Of a DNA stretch of 64,000 nucleotides, positions 31,807 through 41,546 are shown in pieces (within the stretch, counting starts at the first letter, position 1; each line of letters starts with the position of its first letter). Below the pieces are notes generated by a model. That model was given only the letters and a program-made list of their open reading frames with translations. It was not told the DNA's origin and made no database searches. Source of the stretch: Streptomyces sp. NBC_01255 (GTDB lineage: Bacteria > Actinomycetota > Actinomycetes > Streptomycetales > Streptomycetaceae). The DNA lies in NCBI RefSeq assembly GCF_036226445.1, contig NZ_CP108474.1:2046001-2110000 (forward strand). The letters are read 5' to 3'. The position numbers and the translations under genes are program-made.

Positions 31807-32625
31807 ATGACTGACATCAGCACGCCCACCCAGCACGAGCAGCTCCCCGTCCGCGTCCTCGGCGGCCCGACCGCGCTCTTCGAGTACGGCGGCCTGCGCT
31901 TCCTCACGGACCCCACCTTCGACGCGCCCCGCGAGTACCCCGTGCGCGGCGGCCTGCTGACCAAGACGGCGCCCGCCTCCGCCGCACCGGCCGAACTCGG
32001 CCCGATCGACGTGGTGCTGCTCTCCCACGACGAGCACCCCGACAACCTCGACGCGTCCGGCCGGGCCCTGCTCGCGGACGTCCCGCTGACCCTGACCACG
32101 CCCGGCGGCGCGCAGCGCCTGGGGGCCGGGGCCAAGGGCCTCGCCGACTGGGAGCCGGTCGTCCTGGACCGCCCCGGCGGCGGCACCGTCACCGTCACGG
32201 GCGTGCCCGCCCTCCACGGGCCCGGCACCCGCGAGGAGGTCGAGCCGGTCACCGGCCAGGTCGTCGGATTCGTCCTGACCGGGCAGGACCTGCCCACGGT
32301 CTACGTCAGCGGCGACAACGCCTCGCTCGCACTGGTCGAGGAGATCGCCGAGCGGTTCGGTCCGGTGGACACGGCCATCCTGTTCGCCGGGGCCCCGCGC
32401 TTCACCCAGCTCTTCGACGGCGCTGTGATCGTCCTCGACAGCGCACAGGCCGCCGAGGCGGCCGGGATCCTCGGCGCCCGCCGCGTGGTTCCCGTCCACT
32501 GCGACAGCTGGGCCCACTTCACCGAGAGCCGGGACGACGTGGTCGCCGCGTTCACGAAGGCCGGTCTTGCCGACCGGCTCGATCTGGGCGGAGCCGCCCT
32601 CCGGACGCCGGAACCTCAAATGTAG
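31807..32625 (+). CDS. MBL-fold metallo-hydrolase (UlaG-like)
   Basis: A 272-residue cytosolic metallo-beta-lactamase-fold protein. The metal motif is LSHDEHPDN (HxxxHxDN-type), with later HG (PALHGPG), SGDN and VPVHCDSW, matching UlaG-like hydrolases such as L-ascorbate-6-phosphate lactonase. The real substrate is unknown. ATG at 31807 is 5 bases after the last half-site repeat. It is likely repressed by the divergent CGNR regulator and induced by its substrate. Confidence 0.85.
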   Translation: MTDISTPTQHEQLPVRVLGGPTALFEYGGLRFLTDPTFDAPREYPVRGGLLTKTAPASAAPAELGPIDVVLLSHDEHPDNLDASGRALLADVPLTLTTPGGAQRLGAGAKGLADWEPVVLDRPGGGTVTVTGVPALHGPGTREEVEPVTGQVVGFVLTGQDLPTVYVSGDNASLALVEEIAERFGPVDTAILFAGAPRFTQLFDGAVIVLDSAQAAEAAGILGARRVVPVHCDSWAHFTESRDDVVAAFTKAGLADRLDLGGAALRTPEPQM

Positions 32626-32711
32626 CTCTGAACGTCCCCCTCCCGGGGTTCGAACGTCTCCACGGGGGTCATCACGTGGATGACTGAGGACCGAAGGACG
32701 GGGGACGGGAC

Positions 32712-34181
32712 ATGGGGGACATGGCGGAACTCGGCATCGGCATCGGCTGGCGTCCCGAGATCGCGGAGGCGGTGGAGGCGCTGACCGGCGTCGACTGGGT
32801 CGAGGTGGTCGCGGAGAACATCTGCGCCGACCACCTGCCCGACTCGCTGACCCGCCTGCGGGAGCGCGGCGTGACGGTCGTCCCGCACGGGGTGTCGCTG
32901 GGGCTCGGCGGCGCGGACCGGCCGGACCCCGCGCGGCTCGCGGCGCTCGGGGAGAAGGCGGTGGCCCTGGGGGCGCCGCTGGTCACGGAGCACATCGCGT
33001 TCGTACGGGCCGGGGGGCCGCTCACCGCGTCGCCGCTCCTCGAAGCGGGCCACCTGCTGCCCGTGCCCCGGACCCGGGACGCGCTCGACGTGCTCTGCGA
33101 GAACGTGCGCATCGCGCAGGACGCGCTGCCCGTGCCGCTCGCCCTGGAGAACATCGCGGCCCTGATCGCCTGGCCCGGGGAGGAACTGACGGAGGGACAG
33201 TTCCTGGCGGAGCTCGTGGAACGTACGGGGGTACGCCTCCTCATCGACGTCGCCAACCTCCACACCAACCACGTCAACCGCGGCGAGGACCCGGCGAAGG
33301 CCCTGTCCGAGCTGCCGGTGGAGGCCATCGCGTACGTCCACGTCGCGGGCGGCGTCGAACGCGACGGCGTCTGGCACGACACCCACGCGCATCCGGTGCC
33401 GGGTGCCGTGCTCGACGTTCTGGCGGACCTCGCCTCGCGGGTCTCCCCGCCCGGCGTCCTCCTGGAGCGGGACGACGACTTCCCGCCGGCGGAGGAGCTG
33501 GCGGCGGAGCTGACGGTGATCCGGGAGACGGTACCCGCTGTGGGCATGTGTTCCGCCGGGGCTGGGGCTACCTCCCGGACGGAGCTCATGGGGCGGGTGA
33601 GCACGGCCCACCCGCGCGGCGCCCGATCGTCGGTACCCGCATCCCGACGAGCGCCGCTGCTCATCGGCGCCGGTGCCCGCGTCTCGGGCGGGCCGATGCC
33701 GGGCGCCCCCGTCGTACAGGAGCACGCACCCGTGCACGAGCCCATGCACGAGCCCATGCCGCAGGAAGGCGCACGCCAGCGCGTCGCGCTCGCGCAAGCC
33801 TCGCTGCTGTCCGCGCTCGTCGCCGGAACCCCCGCCCCCGAGGGCTTCGACAGCCGGCGCCTCGGGGTGCAGAGCCGGGCGCTCGCGGCCAAGCGGGCCG
33901 GTGTCGTCGCGAAGGTCGCCCCCGAGCTGCCGGAGATCCTCGGCAAGGGCTTCCGGCCCGCGTTCCTCGCGTACGCCAGGACCCGCCCCATGACCGGCGG
34001 CTACCGCCGTGACGCCCTCGACTTCGCCGAGCACCTGCTGCTCGCCGACCGCCCCGAGGACCCGGCCGCCCGACGGCGGCTCACGGAGTGGTGGCAGGAC
34101 CGTTCCGGCAGCCGTCCCCCCGGCCGCGCCGTCCGGCTCGCCCGGGCCGCCCGCCACGCCCTCGTACGGAGGTCGTCGTGA
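32712..34181 (+). CDS. DUF692/MNIO multinuclear non-haem iron oxidase fused to a partner-like domain
   Basis: A 489-residue protein. Residues 5-275 are a DUF692 TIM barrel with the MNIO metal ligands in order: H59, E93-H94 (TEHIAF), E146-N147, D179 ([11 protein letters not shown]), H210 (HVAGG), D223/H225/H227 (DTHAHPVP) and E252-D254. After a low-complexity linker, residues 355-445 resemble the HvfC/BufC/DUF2063 partner protein ([19 protein letters not shown], then [19 protein letters not shown]), which normally presents the peptide. MNIOs modify cysteines of ribosomal peptides. The next gene, coupled by GTGA, has a Cys-rich tail and is the obvious substrate candidate. Confidence 0.85.
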   Translation: MGDMAELGIGIGWRPEIAEAVEALTGVDWVEVVAENICADHLPDSLTRLRERGVTVVPHGVSLGLGGADRPDPARLAALGEKAVALGAPLVTEHIAFVRAGGPLTASPLLEAGHLLPVPRTRDALDVLCENVRIAQDALPVPLALENIAALIAWPGEELTEGQFLAELVERTGVRLLIDVANLHTNHVNRGEDPAKALSELPVEAIAYVHVAGGVERDGVWHDTHAHPVPGAVLDVLADLASRVSPPGVLLERDDDFPPAEELAAELTVIRETVPAVGMCSAGAGATSRTELMGRVSTAHPRGARSSVPASRRAPLLIGAGARVSGGPMPGAPVVQEHAPVHEPMHEPMPQEGARQRVALAQASLLSALVAGTPAPEGFDSRRLGVQSRALAAKRAGVVAKVAPELPEILGKGFRPAFLAYARTRPMTGGYRRDALDFAEHLLLADRPEDPAARRRLTEWWQDRSGSRPPGRAVRLARAARHALVRRSS

Positions 34182-35215
34182 ACACCCTGGTCGTCGTCTT
34201 CTACGTGGCCGGCGCCGCCGGCATCGCGCTGCTCGTCACCCGCGTCGTCCGGTCGCGCGGCGGATCCGGCGGGCCGGTCCACGACCGGTACGAGGCCGCC
34301 TTCCTGAACGGCGGCCCGGCACGGGTCGTCGACACCGCCATCGCCGCCCTCCAGTACGACGGCCGGATCGCGATCGGCGGCCCCGGCATCGTCGCGGTCG
34401 TCCGGCCCGTCGCGCACGACCCGGTGGAACGCGCCGTGCTCCAGGAGCACGCGGCCGCCCCGCACGGGGCCCTGCACCACCTGCGGCTCGCCGCGATGCG
34501 GCACCCGGCGGTCCAGGAGATCGGCGACGGGCTCGCGGCGCGCGGGCTGATCGTGGAACCGGCGCGGCGGAGCAGCACCCTCGGCTGGTGCCTCGCGCTC
34601 GGCCTCACGGCGTTCTTCCTCTTCCCCGTCTCGGTCGTCCTCACGGTCCTCGACCTCGCCACAGCACAGGAGATGTCGGTGCCGTTCGTGGTGAAGGTGC
34701 TGCCCGCCCTGTTCGCCGCCGGGGTCACGGCCATCTCGTGCGGGGCGGTCGCCTCGAAGCGGATCACCTCGGCCGGGCAGGCCGCCCTCGCGGCGTACGG
34801 CAGGACCCATGGCCACCTCGCGGACGCCGGTCATCTCGTGGCCCTGTACGGGCTGCGGGGTCTGCCCGACCCGGTGCTGCGGGAACAACTCCTCGCCGCC
34901 GCCCGGGTGTACGCGCCGCCGCGGGGACGCGGGCGCGGAAGGCGGCCGGCGGCCGCGCATCACTCCACCGCGGACTACGCCGCCGGTGTCGCCGTCGCGT
35001 GGTGCGCGGAGAACAGCTTCTGCGGCGGGGGCGGCTCCTCTCCTGGCGGAGGCTCCGGTTCCTGCTCGTCCGGTTCGTGTTCCTCCGGTTCGTGCTCGGG
35101 CGGAGGGTCGAGCTGCGGCGGCGGAGGCGGCGGCAGTTCCTGTTCGAGCTCCAGCGGCAGTTCGTGCTCCAGCTCCAGTTCCAGCGGGAGTTCGTGTTCC
35201 AGCTCCAGCAGCTGA
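34178..35215 (+). CDS. TIGR04222 membrane protein with Ser/Gly/Cys-rich tail
   Basis: A 345-residue protein. An N-terminal TM helix ([18 protein letters not shown]) precedes the TIGR04222 domain ([30 protein letters not shown]), and two more TM helices lie near 140-185. Residues 275-345 are a low-complexity tail of Ser, Gly and nine cysteines (276, 282, 296, 301, 306, 313, 322, 330, 340), with [14 protein letters not shown] at its core. The GTG at 34178 overlaps the MNIO stop and has GGAGG upstream. The tail looks like a precursor-type peptide tethered to the membrane and is probably modified by the MNIO. Confidence 0.85.
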   Translation: MNTLVVVFYVAGAAGIALLVTRVVRSRGGSGGPVHDRYEAAFLNGGPARVVDTAIAALQYDGRIAIGGPGIVAVVRPVAHDPVERAVLQEHAAAPHGALHHLRLAAMRHPAVQEIGDGLAARGLIVEPARRSSTLGWCLALGLTAFFLFPVSVVLTVLDLATAQEMSVPFVVKVLPALFAAGVTAISCGAVASKRITSAGQAALAAYGRTHGHLADAGHLVALYGLRGLPDPVLREQLLAAARVYAPPRGRGRGRRPAAAHHSTADYAAGVAVAWCAENSFCGGGGSSPGGGSGSCSSGSCSSGSCSGGGSSCGGGGGGSSCSSSSGSSCSSSSSSGSSCSSSSS

Positions 35216-35263
35216 TCACCCGTTCGAGTGGCGGGCCTGCCGGTCCTGTCGTAGAACTCGGAC

Positions 35264-36019
35264 ATGGTCTGGGTTCCGCTTCTCCTCGTGGCGTGCGTCG
35301 TGGCCGGCATCGGCTGCGCGCGGCTGTGCCGGGCCACCCTCGTGGCGGCCCGGCCCGCTCCGTCGTCCCCTACAGGGGACGACGCGGAGCTCACCGTCCT
35401 CGAAGCCGCCTACCTCGCCGGCGGTCCGCTCCGGGTCACCGATCTCACCCTCGTCACCATGCACCGGGAGCGGCGGCTGCTGCTCGCCCACACCGGCTGG
35501 GCGACGGTCGTGGACTCCTCCACCGGCTCACGGGACGAGTGGGAGAGCACCGTACTCGGTGCCATCGGGCCCGGCGGGCAGTCCCCGATCCCCGCGGTCC
35601 GTCCGGCGGTGGCCGCCGCCGACGCGGTGCGGGCGCTCGCTCAGCGGCTCGTCGACCGGGGGCTCGCCGTGTCCGAGTCGGGCCGCCGGGAGATCGCGGC
35701 CGGGGTCCGCGCGGTGCGGGCCGCCTTCCTGCTGTCCCTGGCGCTCGGGACGGCGGCGGCGCTCCTCGTGCCCGGCGCCGAACGGGCCCCGGTCGTCGCC
35801 GCGTTCGCGCTGCCGCTGCTCGCCTGCGGGCTCTGCCTGCTGATCGGCCGCGTCGAGGTGTACCCGTACACCCGCTGGGCGTCCCCCGCCGGGCAGCGGC
35901 TGCTCTCCGGCCTCTCCCCCGCCGATCCGCTCACCGCGCTCGCGACCCGCGGCCCCGCCGTCCTGGAGCCGGAGCTCCGCGCGGCACTCCGGGGACACGC
36001 TCCGGTACGCCTGCCGTAG
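35264..36019 (+). CDS. Second TIGR04222 membrane protein, no Cys tail
   Basis: A 251-residue protein with an N-terminal TM helix (VPLLLVACVVAGIGCA), the TIGR04222 core (LEAAYLAGGPLRVTDLTLVTM, ALAQRLVDRGLAVS) and two TM helices near 155-200 (FLLSLALGTAAALLVPG, FALPLLACGLCLLIG). It lacks the low-complexity tail of its neighbour and ends normally. It starts 48 bases downstream and is likely in the same operon, perhaps as a dimer partner or localiser. Confidence 0.85.
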   Translation: MVWVPLLLVACVVAGIGCARLCRATLVAARPAPSSPTGDDAELTVLEAAYLAGGPLRVTDLTLVTMHRERRLLLAHTGWATVVDSSTGSRDEWESTVLGAIGPGGQSPIPAVRPAVAAADAVRALAQRLVDRGLAVSESGRREIAAGVRAVRAAFLLSLALGTAAALLVPGAERAPVVAAFALPLLACGLCLLIGRVEVYPYTRWASPAGQRLLSGLSPADPLTALATRGPAVLEPELRAALRGHAPVRLP

Positions 36020-36046
36020 GGGGAAAAAGGGCCCGGAAATGACGCC

Positions 36047-36075
36047 GGTGCGGCGCGCATCATGCGCGCCGCACC
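36047..36075 (+). terminator. Stem-loop after the TIGR04222 operon
   Basis: Arms ggtgcggcgcgcat and atgcgcgccgcacc are perfectly complementary over 14 bp, 28 bases past the last stop. It can act in both directions between the convergent operons. Confidence 0.8.
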
Positions 36076-36146
36076 CGGAGCCGGACCCGGTGTCGCTGGA
36101 CGGGAGGGCAATGAAGACGCCCGCCGTCTGATCTTCCGGGTCAAGG

Positions 36147-36180
36147 GGTGGCGCGCCCGGCCGGGAGCCGGGCCGCCACC
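36147..36180 (-). terminator. Stem-loop after hemQ
   Basis: ggtggcg and cgccacc close a longer stem with inner cccggc/gccggg pairing and one bulge. It starts 18 bases past the hemQ stop on the minus strand. Confidence 0.6.
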
Positions 36181-36197
36181 AGGTTCGTACGGCCGTG

Positions 36198-36911
36198 TCA
36201 GGCCAGGCCCGCCACCAGGTCGGCGACGCTCTTGCGGCGACCGGTGTAGAACGGGACCTCCTCGCGGACGTGCATCCGCGCCTCGGAGGCGCGCAGGTGG
36301 CGCATGAGGTCGACGATGCGGTGCAGCTCGTCGGCCTCGAAGGCGAGGAGCCACTCGTAGTCGCCGAGCGAGAAGGAGGCGACCGTGTTGGCGCGGACGT
36401 CGGGGTAGCCGCGGGCCATCTTGCCGTGGTCCGCGAGCATCCGGCGGCGGTCCTCGTCCGGCAGCAGGTACCAGTCGTAGGAGCGGACGAAGGGGTAGAC
36501 CGAGACGTAGTCGCGCGGGTTCTCGTCGGCCAGGAAGGCCGGGATGTGCGACTTGTTGAACTCGGCGGGGCGGTGCAGCGCCATGTTGGACCAGACCGGC
36601 TCCAGGGAGCGGCCCAGCTTGGTGCGGCGGAAGAGGTTGTACGCCTCCTGGAGCTCGTCGCTCGTCTCGGCGTGCCACCAGATCATGACGTCGGCGTCGG
36701 CGCGCAGACCGGACAGGTCGTACGAGCCGCGGACGGTGATGTCCTTGGCGGCGAGCTGGTCGAACAGCTCCTGGACCTCGTCGGCGTAACCGGCGCGGTC
36801 CTCGGGCAGAACATCGCGCAGCTTGAACACAGACCACAGGGTGTAGCGGATGACCTCGTTGAGGTCCTTCGCCTTCTTACCGGCGTTCGGGATCTTTTCG
36901 GGCGCACTCAT
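36198..36911 (-). CDS. hemQ: Hydrogen peroxide-dependent haem synthase (coproheme decarboxylase)
   Basis: A 237-residue HemQ/ChdC of the chlorite-dismutase family. It decarboxylates coproheme to haem b in the last step of the coproporphyrin-dependent pathway of Gram-positive bacteria. Family motifs include [47 protein letters not shown] (the conserved Tyr region), and [24 protein letters not shown]. It lies 17 bases after hemG on the same strand, a natural pair. Confidence 0.95.
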   Translation of the reverse strand: MSAPEKIPNAGKKAKDLNEVIRYTLWSVFKLRDVLPEDRAGYADEVQELFDQLAAKDITVRGSYDLSGLRADADVMIWWHAETSDELQEAYNLFRRTKLGRSLEPVWSNMALHRPAEFNKSHIPAFLADENPRDYVSVYPFVRSYDWYLLPDEDRRRMLADHGKMARGYPDVRANTVASFSLGDYEWLLAFEADELHRIVDLMRHLRASEARMHVREEVPFYTGRRKSVADLVAGLA

Positions 36912-36928
36912 ACGCCTATTCTCGCCCG

Positions 36929-38389
36929 TCACGAGGAGTGCCCCGCACCGGGGTCGGTCCTTTTCGACGTGGCGATGATCTCGTCGGCCGCTCGATGGGC
37001 CGAGGCGACGCACGCGGGGATGCCGACGCCGTCGTACGCGGCGCCCGCGACACGCAGTCCGGGAAGGGCGGCGACGGCCTCGCGGACCCGGGCGACGCGG
37101 GCGAGATGGCCCACGGGGTACTGGGGCAGGCCGCCGGTCCAGCGGGTGACGGTGGTGGCGACGGGGCGGGCGGTGAGCCCGGTGGCGGCGGCGAGGTCCT
37201 TGAGGGAGGCGGCGACGAGGTCGGTGTCCTCGCGGTGGACCTGCGCCTCCTCGCCGTGGCGGCCGACGGAGGTGCGCAGCACGAAGAGGTCGGGAGCCCC
37301 GTCGGCGACCCACCGCCACTTCTGACTGGAGAAGGTGGACGCCTTGATCGTGTGGCCGTCGACGGGCGGCACGAGGAAGCCGGAGCCGTGGAGGGCGGGC
37401 ATGTCCGCGCGGCGGAAGGCAAGGGTGATCAGGGCCATGGAGGCGTACGCGATCTCCGCCAGTTCCGTGGAGGCGGCGGGCGCGTGGCCGGCGAGGAGCG
37501 CGGCGGCGGGCCCGGCGGGGGTGGCGAGAACCACGGCGTCGGCGGCCAGGACCCGGTCGCCCGCTTCTCCCACCACGACCTCCCAGCCGGCCGGTCCGGT
37601 GCGGCGCAGGGCGGTGACGGGGGTACGGGTGAGGATCTCGCCGCCGGCGGCGCGGATCGCGTCGGCGACGGCGCCGGGCAGGGTCCCCACACCGCCCTCC
37701 AGGCCGAGGAAGACGGAGCCGCCGAGGCCGGTGGCGGCGCCCGCCGCGTCGGCCGGGACGGCGGCTCCGGCCTGCTGGACGGCGTGGACGGCGGCGGTGA
37801 GCGTGGGGTGGCGGCGGGCGGCCTCGAAGAGGGCGGGGACGGCGGCCTTCATCGAGATGCGGTAGGCGTCACCGGCGTAGACGCCGCCGAGAAGGGGCTC
37901 GACGAGCCGGTCGACGACCTCGTGGCCCATGCGCTCGGCGACGTACGCGCCGATGGCGATGTCGTCGCCGATCCCGGTCGGGGGCAGCTCGCGGTCGAGG
38001 CCGATCCGGCGCACGCCCTCCTCGGAGAGCAGCCCGTCGACGGCGCGGGCGTCGCCGGGGACGCCCATCACATGGCCCTTGGGCATGGGGGTGAGCTCGC
38101 CACGGGACCAGACGGACGCGGTGGTCGTGGCCGGCGCCTGGAGCCGGTCGCCGAGGCCGACGGCCCGGGCGAGGGCCACGGCCTCGGGGCGGCGGGCGAG
38201 CAGCGACTCTGCGCCGAGGTCCACGGGCGCGCCCGCGATCTCCCCGGCGAGGAGCTTGCCGCCGAGGCGGTCGCCCGCTTCGAGGAGGGTCACCCGGTGG
38301 CCGGCGGTGGCGAGCCGGAGGGCGGCCGCGAGTCCGGCGATCCCGCCTCCGGCGACGACGACGTGGGGTCCCGTGGTGTCCGCGTTCAT
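36929..38389 (-). CDS. hemG: Coproporphyrinogen III / protoporphyrinogen oxidase (HemY type)
   Basis: A 486-residue FAD protein that oxidises the porphyrinogen ring, probably coproporphyrinogen III given the neighbouring hemQ. The N-terminal dinucleotide fold is [20 protein letters not shown] (8-27), then [11 protein letters not shown]. The FAD C-terminal motif is [20 protein letters not shown]. The gene is called hemG in Streptomyces although the protein is of the HemY/CgoX family. The start ATG at 38389 precedes the FAD motif directly. First gene of the hemG-hemQ operon. Confidence 0.93.
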   Translation of the reverse strand: MNADTTGPHVVVAGGGIAGLAAALRLATAGHRVTLLEAGDRLGGKLLAGEIAGAPVDLGAESLLARRPEAVALARAVGLGDRLQAPATTTASVWSRGELTPMPKGHVMGVPGDARAVDGLLSEEGVRRIGLDRELPPTGIGDDIAIGAYVAERMGHEVVDRLVEPLLGGVYAGDAYRISMKAAVPALFEAARRHPTLTAAVHAVQQAGAAVPADAAGAATGLGGSVFLGLEGGVGTLPGAVADAIRAAGGEILTRTPVTALRRTGPAGWEVVVGEAGDRVLAADAVVLATPAGPAAALLAGHAPAASTELAEIAYASMALITLAFRRADMPALHGSGFLVPPVDGHTIKASTFSSQKWRWVADGAPDLFVLRTSVGRHGEEAQVHREDTDLVAASLKDLAAATGLTARPVATTVTRWTGGLPQYPVGHLARVARVREAVAALPGLRVAGAAYDGVGIPACVASAHRAADEIIATSKRTDPGAGHSS

Positions 38390-38528
38390 GGGACCACTCT
38401 CTCAAATCGCCCGCGCGCTCCCGATCCGAGGCCGGAACGTGACCGCATCGCTACCGCCGGACGGCAACCCGCACCGAGGCCTCCCACGTCCAAGGGGCAC
38501 GACTCGCCACCATTCCCTGGGGGGAAGC

Positions 38529-39548
38529 ATGAACAGAACACGAACGGTGTCACGGGCGGCCCGGACGACGGCGGCCGCCGCGCTCCTGACGGCCTCGCTC
38601 GTCCTGACCGGCTGCGGCGCGGGCGACTCGGCGGACCACGGCGGCGGCAAGAGCCAGAGGGACCTGAGCGCGGCGAAGCCCGCCTCCGGGGACGCGAAGG
38701 CCGAGGGCGCGGCCGACGCCGCCTCGGGCAGCGAGCAGCAGTCCGCGGCGCCGGGCAAGGCCGTGCGGCAGCAGCAGCACGTCATCCGTACGGCCTCGCT
38801 GACCGTGGAGGTCGAGGACGCGGCGAAGGCCCTGGTCACGGCCCGCAGGGTGGCGACGGGCGCCGGCGGTCTGGTGGAGAACGAGTCGACGGAGCGGTTC
38901 GACGACACGTACGTCACCTCGCACATCGTGCTGCGGGTGCCGCAGGAGCAGTACGACGCGGTCCTCATCGAGCTGGCGGGCACGGGCAAGCTCCTCGCCC
39001 GCAAGGCGGACGCCAAGGACGTCACCGAGCAGGTGGTGGACGTGGAGAGCCGGATCGCCACGCAGCGGGCGAGCGTGGCGCGGGTGCGGGCGCTGATGCA
39101 GCGGGCGGAGAAGCTGGCCGACGTGGTGACCCTGGAGGGCGAGCTGAGCCGCCGCCAGGCGGACCTGGAGTCGCTGCTCGCCCAGCAGTCCTCGCTGAAG
39201 GACCGGACGACGCTGGCGACGATCACGCTCGAACTGACCGAGAAGGAGAAGCCGGGCGCCGACAAGAAGGAGGACGAGGGCCGCCCCGGCTTCGGTGACG
39301 CCCTGTCCGGCGGGTGGAACGCGCTGGTGGGGGCACTCGCCTGGATCGTGATCGTCCTGGCCGCGCTGGCCCCGTGGCTCGCGGTGGCGCTGTTCGCCTT
39401 CGTCGTCTGGCACCGCCTGCTCCGCCCGCGCCGCGCGGCACGCCGGGCCACGGCCCCGGCCCCGGCCCCGGAGACCGGCCCGCTGCCGGAAGCCAACGCG
39501 GCCGGGGTCACCGCGGCTCCGGAACCCCCGGAGACCCCCGAGAAGTAG
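38529..39548 (+). CDS. DUF4349 lipoprotein
   Basis: A 339-residue exported lipoprotein. The lipobox LVLTGC gives C29, then a Ser/Ala/Gly/Lys linker. The DUF4349 domain follows (HVIRTASLTVEVEDAAKAL, VLRVPQEQYDAVL), with a coiled-coil region of Arg/Glu repeats near 190-240 (RVRALMQRAEKLADVVTLEGELSRR reads as one helix). A TM helix lies near 275-300 (LAWIVIVLAALAPWLAVALFAFVVW) with a basic/Pro-rich C-terminus inside the cell. Function unknown; it could link envelope and cytoplasm. Confidence 0.87.
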   Translation: MNRTRTVSRAARTTAAAALLTASLVLTGCGAGDSADHGGGKSQRDLSAAKPASGDAKAEGAADAASGSEQQSAAPGKAVRQQQHVIRTASLTVEVEDAAKALVTARRVATGAGGLVENESTERFDDTYVTSHIVLRVPQEQYDAVLIELAGTGKLLARKADAKDVTEQVVDVESRIATQRASVARVRALMQRAEKLADVVTLEGELSRRQADLESLLAQQSSLKDRTTLATITLELTEKEKPGADKKEDEGRPGFGDALSGGWNALVGALAWIVIVLAALAPWLAVALFAFVVWHRLLRPRRAARRATAPAPAPETGPLPEANAAGVTAAPEPPETPEK

Positions 39549-39557
39549 TTTCTTCTC

Positions 39558-40931
39558 ATGACTGAACGACTGATCGTGATCGGGGGCGACGCGGCGGGCA
39601 TGTCCGCCGCGTCGCAGGCGCGCAGGCTCAAATCCGCCGGGGAGCTGGAGATCGTCGCCTTCGAGCGCGGTCACTTCTCCTCGTACTCGGCCTGCGGCAT
39701 CCCGTACTGGGTCGGCGGGGACGTCGCCGCGCGGGGCGAGCTGATCGCCCGTTCCCCGGAGGAGCACCGGGCCCGGGACATCGATCTGCGGATGCGGACC
39801 GAGGTGACCGCGATCGACGTGCCGGGGAGGCGGGTCCTCTCCCGGGACCTCGACGCGGGTACGGAGGCGTGGACGGGATTCGACAAGCTGGTGATCGCGA
39901 CCGGGGCCCGGCCGATGCGTCCGCCGCTGCCGGGGATCGACGCGCCCGGCGTGCACGGGGTGCAGACCCTCGACGACGGCCAGGCACTGCTCGACTCGCT
40001 GGCCCGGACGCCGGGGCGGCGGGCGGTCGTGGTCGGCGGCGGCTACATCGGCGTGGAGATGGCGGAGGCGCTCCTCTCCCGGGGGTACGACGTGACGGTC
40101 CTGACCCGGGGCGAGCAGCCGATGGCGACGCTCGATCCGGACATGGGCCGGCTGGTGCACCGGGCGATGGACGGCCTCGGGATCACGACGGTCGTCTCCG
40201 CGGAGGTGACGAAGATCCTGACCGGCACGGACGGGCGGGTGCGGGCGGTGGCCACGGTCGCCGACGAGTATCCGGCGGACGTGGTGGTCCTGGGGACGGG
40301 CGTCGTGCCGGAGACCTCGCTCGCCCGGGCGGCGGGGTTGCCGCTGGGCGCGTCCGGCGGGCTGCTCACCGACCTCGCGATGCGGGTGCGGGGCCACGAG
40401 GACATCTGGGCGGGCGGTGACTGCGTGGAGGTCCTGGACCTGGTCTCCGGCCGGGAGCGGTACGTGCCGCTGGGGACGCACGCGAACAAGCACGGCCAGG
40501 TCATCGGGGCGAACGTCGGCGGCGACTACGCCACCTTCCCGGGAGTGGTGGGCACGGCGGTGTCGAAGGTGTGCGACCTGGAGATCGCGCGGACGGGGCT
40601 GCGGGAGAGGGACGCCCGGGAGGTGGGGCTGCGGTTCGTGACGGTGACGGTGGAGTCGACGAGCCGTGCGGGCTACTACCCGGGGGCCGCGCCGATGACG
40701 GTGAAGATGCTGGCGGAGCGGCGTACGGGACGGCTGCTCGGGGTGCAGATCGTGGGGCGGGAGGGCGCGGCCAAGCGCGTGGACATCGCGGCGGTCGCGC
40801 TGACGGCGGGGATGACCGTGGAGGCGATGACGGCCCTGGACCTGGGGTACGCGCCACCGTTCTCGCCGGTGTGGGACCCGGTGCTGATCGCGGCCCGGAA
40901 GGCGACGGCGGCTGTTCGGGCGGCGGGATGA
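39558..40931 (+). CDS. CoA-disulfide reductase-like FAD-dependent oxidoreductase
   Basis: A 457-residue pyridine-nucleotide-disulphide oxidoreductase of the CoADR/NADH-oxidase branch with a single redox cysteine in SACGIPYWVGG. The FAD motif is VIGGDAAGMSAAS (GxxxxG/A) at 7-19, the NAD motif is VVVGGGYIGVEMAEALLSRG, and the FAD-contact GGD is WAGGDCVEV. The C-terminal dimer domain lacks the pair seen in lipoamide dehydrogenase. Substrate may be CoA or mycothiol-related disulphides. It follows the DUF4349 gene after 9 bases. Confidence 0.88.
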   Translation: MTERLIVIGGDAAGMSAASQARRLKSAGELEIVAFERGHFSSYSACGIPYWVGGDVAARGELIARSPEEHRARDIDLRMRTEVTAIDVPGRRVLSRDLDAGTEAWTGFDKLVIATGARPMRPPLPGIDAPGVHGVQTLDDGQALLDSLARTPGRRAVVVGGGYIGVEMAEALLSRGYDVTVLTRGEQPMATLDPDMGRLVHRAMDGLGITTVVSAEVTKILTGTDGRVRAVATVADEYPADVVVLGTGVVPETSLARAAGLPLGASGGLLTDLAMRVRGHEDIWAGGDCVEVLDLVSGRERYVPLGTHANKHGQVIGANVGGDYATFPGVVGTAVSKVCDLEIARTGLRERDAREVGLRFVTVTVESTSRAGYYPGAAPMTVKMLAERRTGRLLGVQIVGREGAAKRVDIAAVALTAGMTVEAMTALDLGYAPPFSPVWDPVLIAARKATAAVRAAG

Positions 40932-40997
40932 CCCGAGCGGCGGCGTGACGCGGGGTGACGAATTGCGGGAGCGTCGTCACCATGAGTGTCTGGTCGC

Positions 40998-41486
40998 ATG
41001 ATCAGACACACCGCGCGTACGCTCTGCGCCGCCTCGCTCGTCATCGCTCCGCTCGCCCTGTCCGCGACCCCGGCCCACGCGGTCACGACCTGCACGGTCA
41101 ACGGCTTCCCCGTGACCGGAACGGTCGTGTCCGGCACCGCCGGCAGCGACGTCATCCGCTGCGCCTCGGTCGCCGGCGGCGACCAGGTCAACGGCCTCGG
41201 CGGCAGCGACACCATCATCGTCACCGGCTCGGTCGCCGGTCTGGTGACCGGCGGTCCGGGCGCCGACTACCTCAGCACCCCCGGCACGATCTCCGGCACG
41301 GTGTCCGGGGGTGACGCGGCCGACTACCTCACGGCCGGGACCGTCGCCCCGAGCGGCGCCGTCACGGGCGGGCTCGGGAACGACTTCCTGCGGGTCTCCG
41401 CCAACGCGGGCGTCGTCGACGGCAGCCTCGGCTTCGACTTCTGCCGGGTGGGCGTCGGCAACGCACCGATCAACTGCGAGGGCTGA
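40998..41486 (+). CDS. Secreted protein with RTX-like GG.G.D repeats
   Basis: A 162-residue exported protein. Signal peptide to about residue 28 (LVIAPLALSATPAHA, AHA cleavage). The mature part carries four nonapeptide-like turns: GLGGSDTI, GGPGADYL, GGDAADYL and GGLGNDFL, the Ca-binding parallel-beta-roll pattern, though only partly consensus. Cysteines (TCTV, IRCA, DFCR, INCE) may form disulphides. No enzymatic domain. The start ATG at 40998 follows an in-frame GTG at 40986; neither has an ideal ribosome binding site. Confidence 0.75.
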   Translation: MIRHTARTLCAASLVIAPLALSATPAHAVTTCTVNGFPVTGTVVSGTAGSDVIRCASVAGGDQVNGLGGSDTIIVTGSVAGLVTGGPGADYLSTPGTISGTVSGGDAADYLTAGTVAPSGAVTGGLGNDFLRVSANAGVVDGSLGFDFCRVGVGNAPINCEG

Positions 41487-41500
41487 GGCACCTCGACCCT

Positions 41501-41546
41501 CACACGGACGGCCGTCGGACGACGGTCAGACGGCCGTCCGCGTGTG
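41501..41546. terminator. Long stem-loop between convergent genes (overlaps hemE 3' end)
   Basis: ggacggccgtc at 41506-41516 pairs with gacggccgtcc at 41529-41539, and outer cacac/gtgtg extend the stem. The hairpin includes the hemE stop codon region and lies 15 bases after the secreted-protein stop, serving both strands. Confidence 0.75.

Noticed and set aside
35000..35394. Minus-strand frame rich in Glu-Leu repeats opposite the Cys-rich tail
   Set aside because: It is the antisense reading of Ser/Cys codons and has no start signals.
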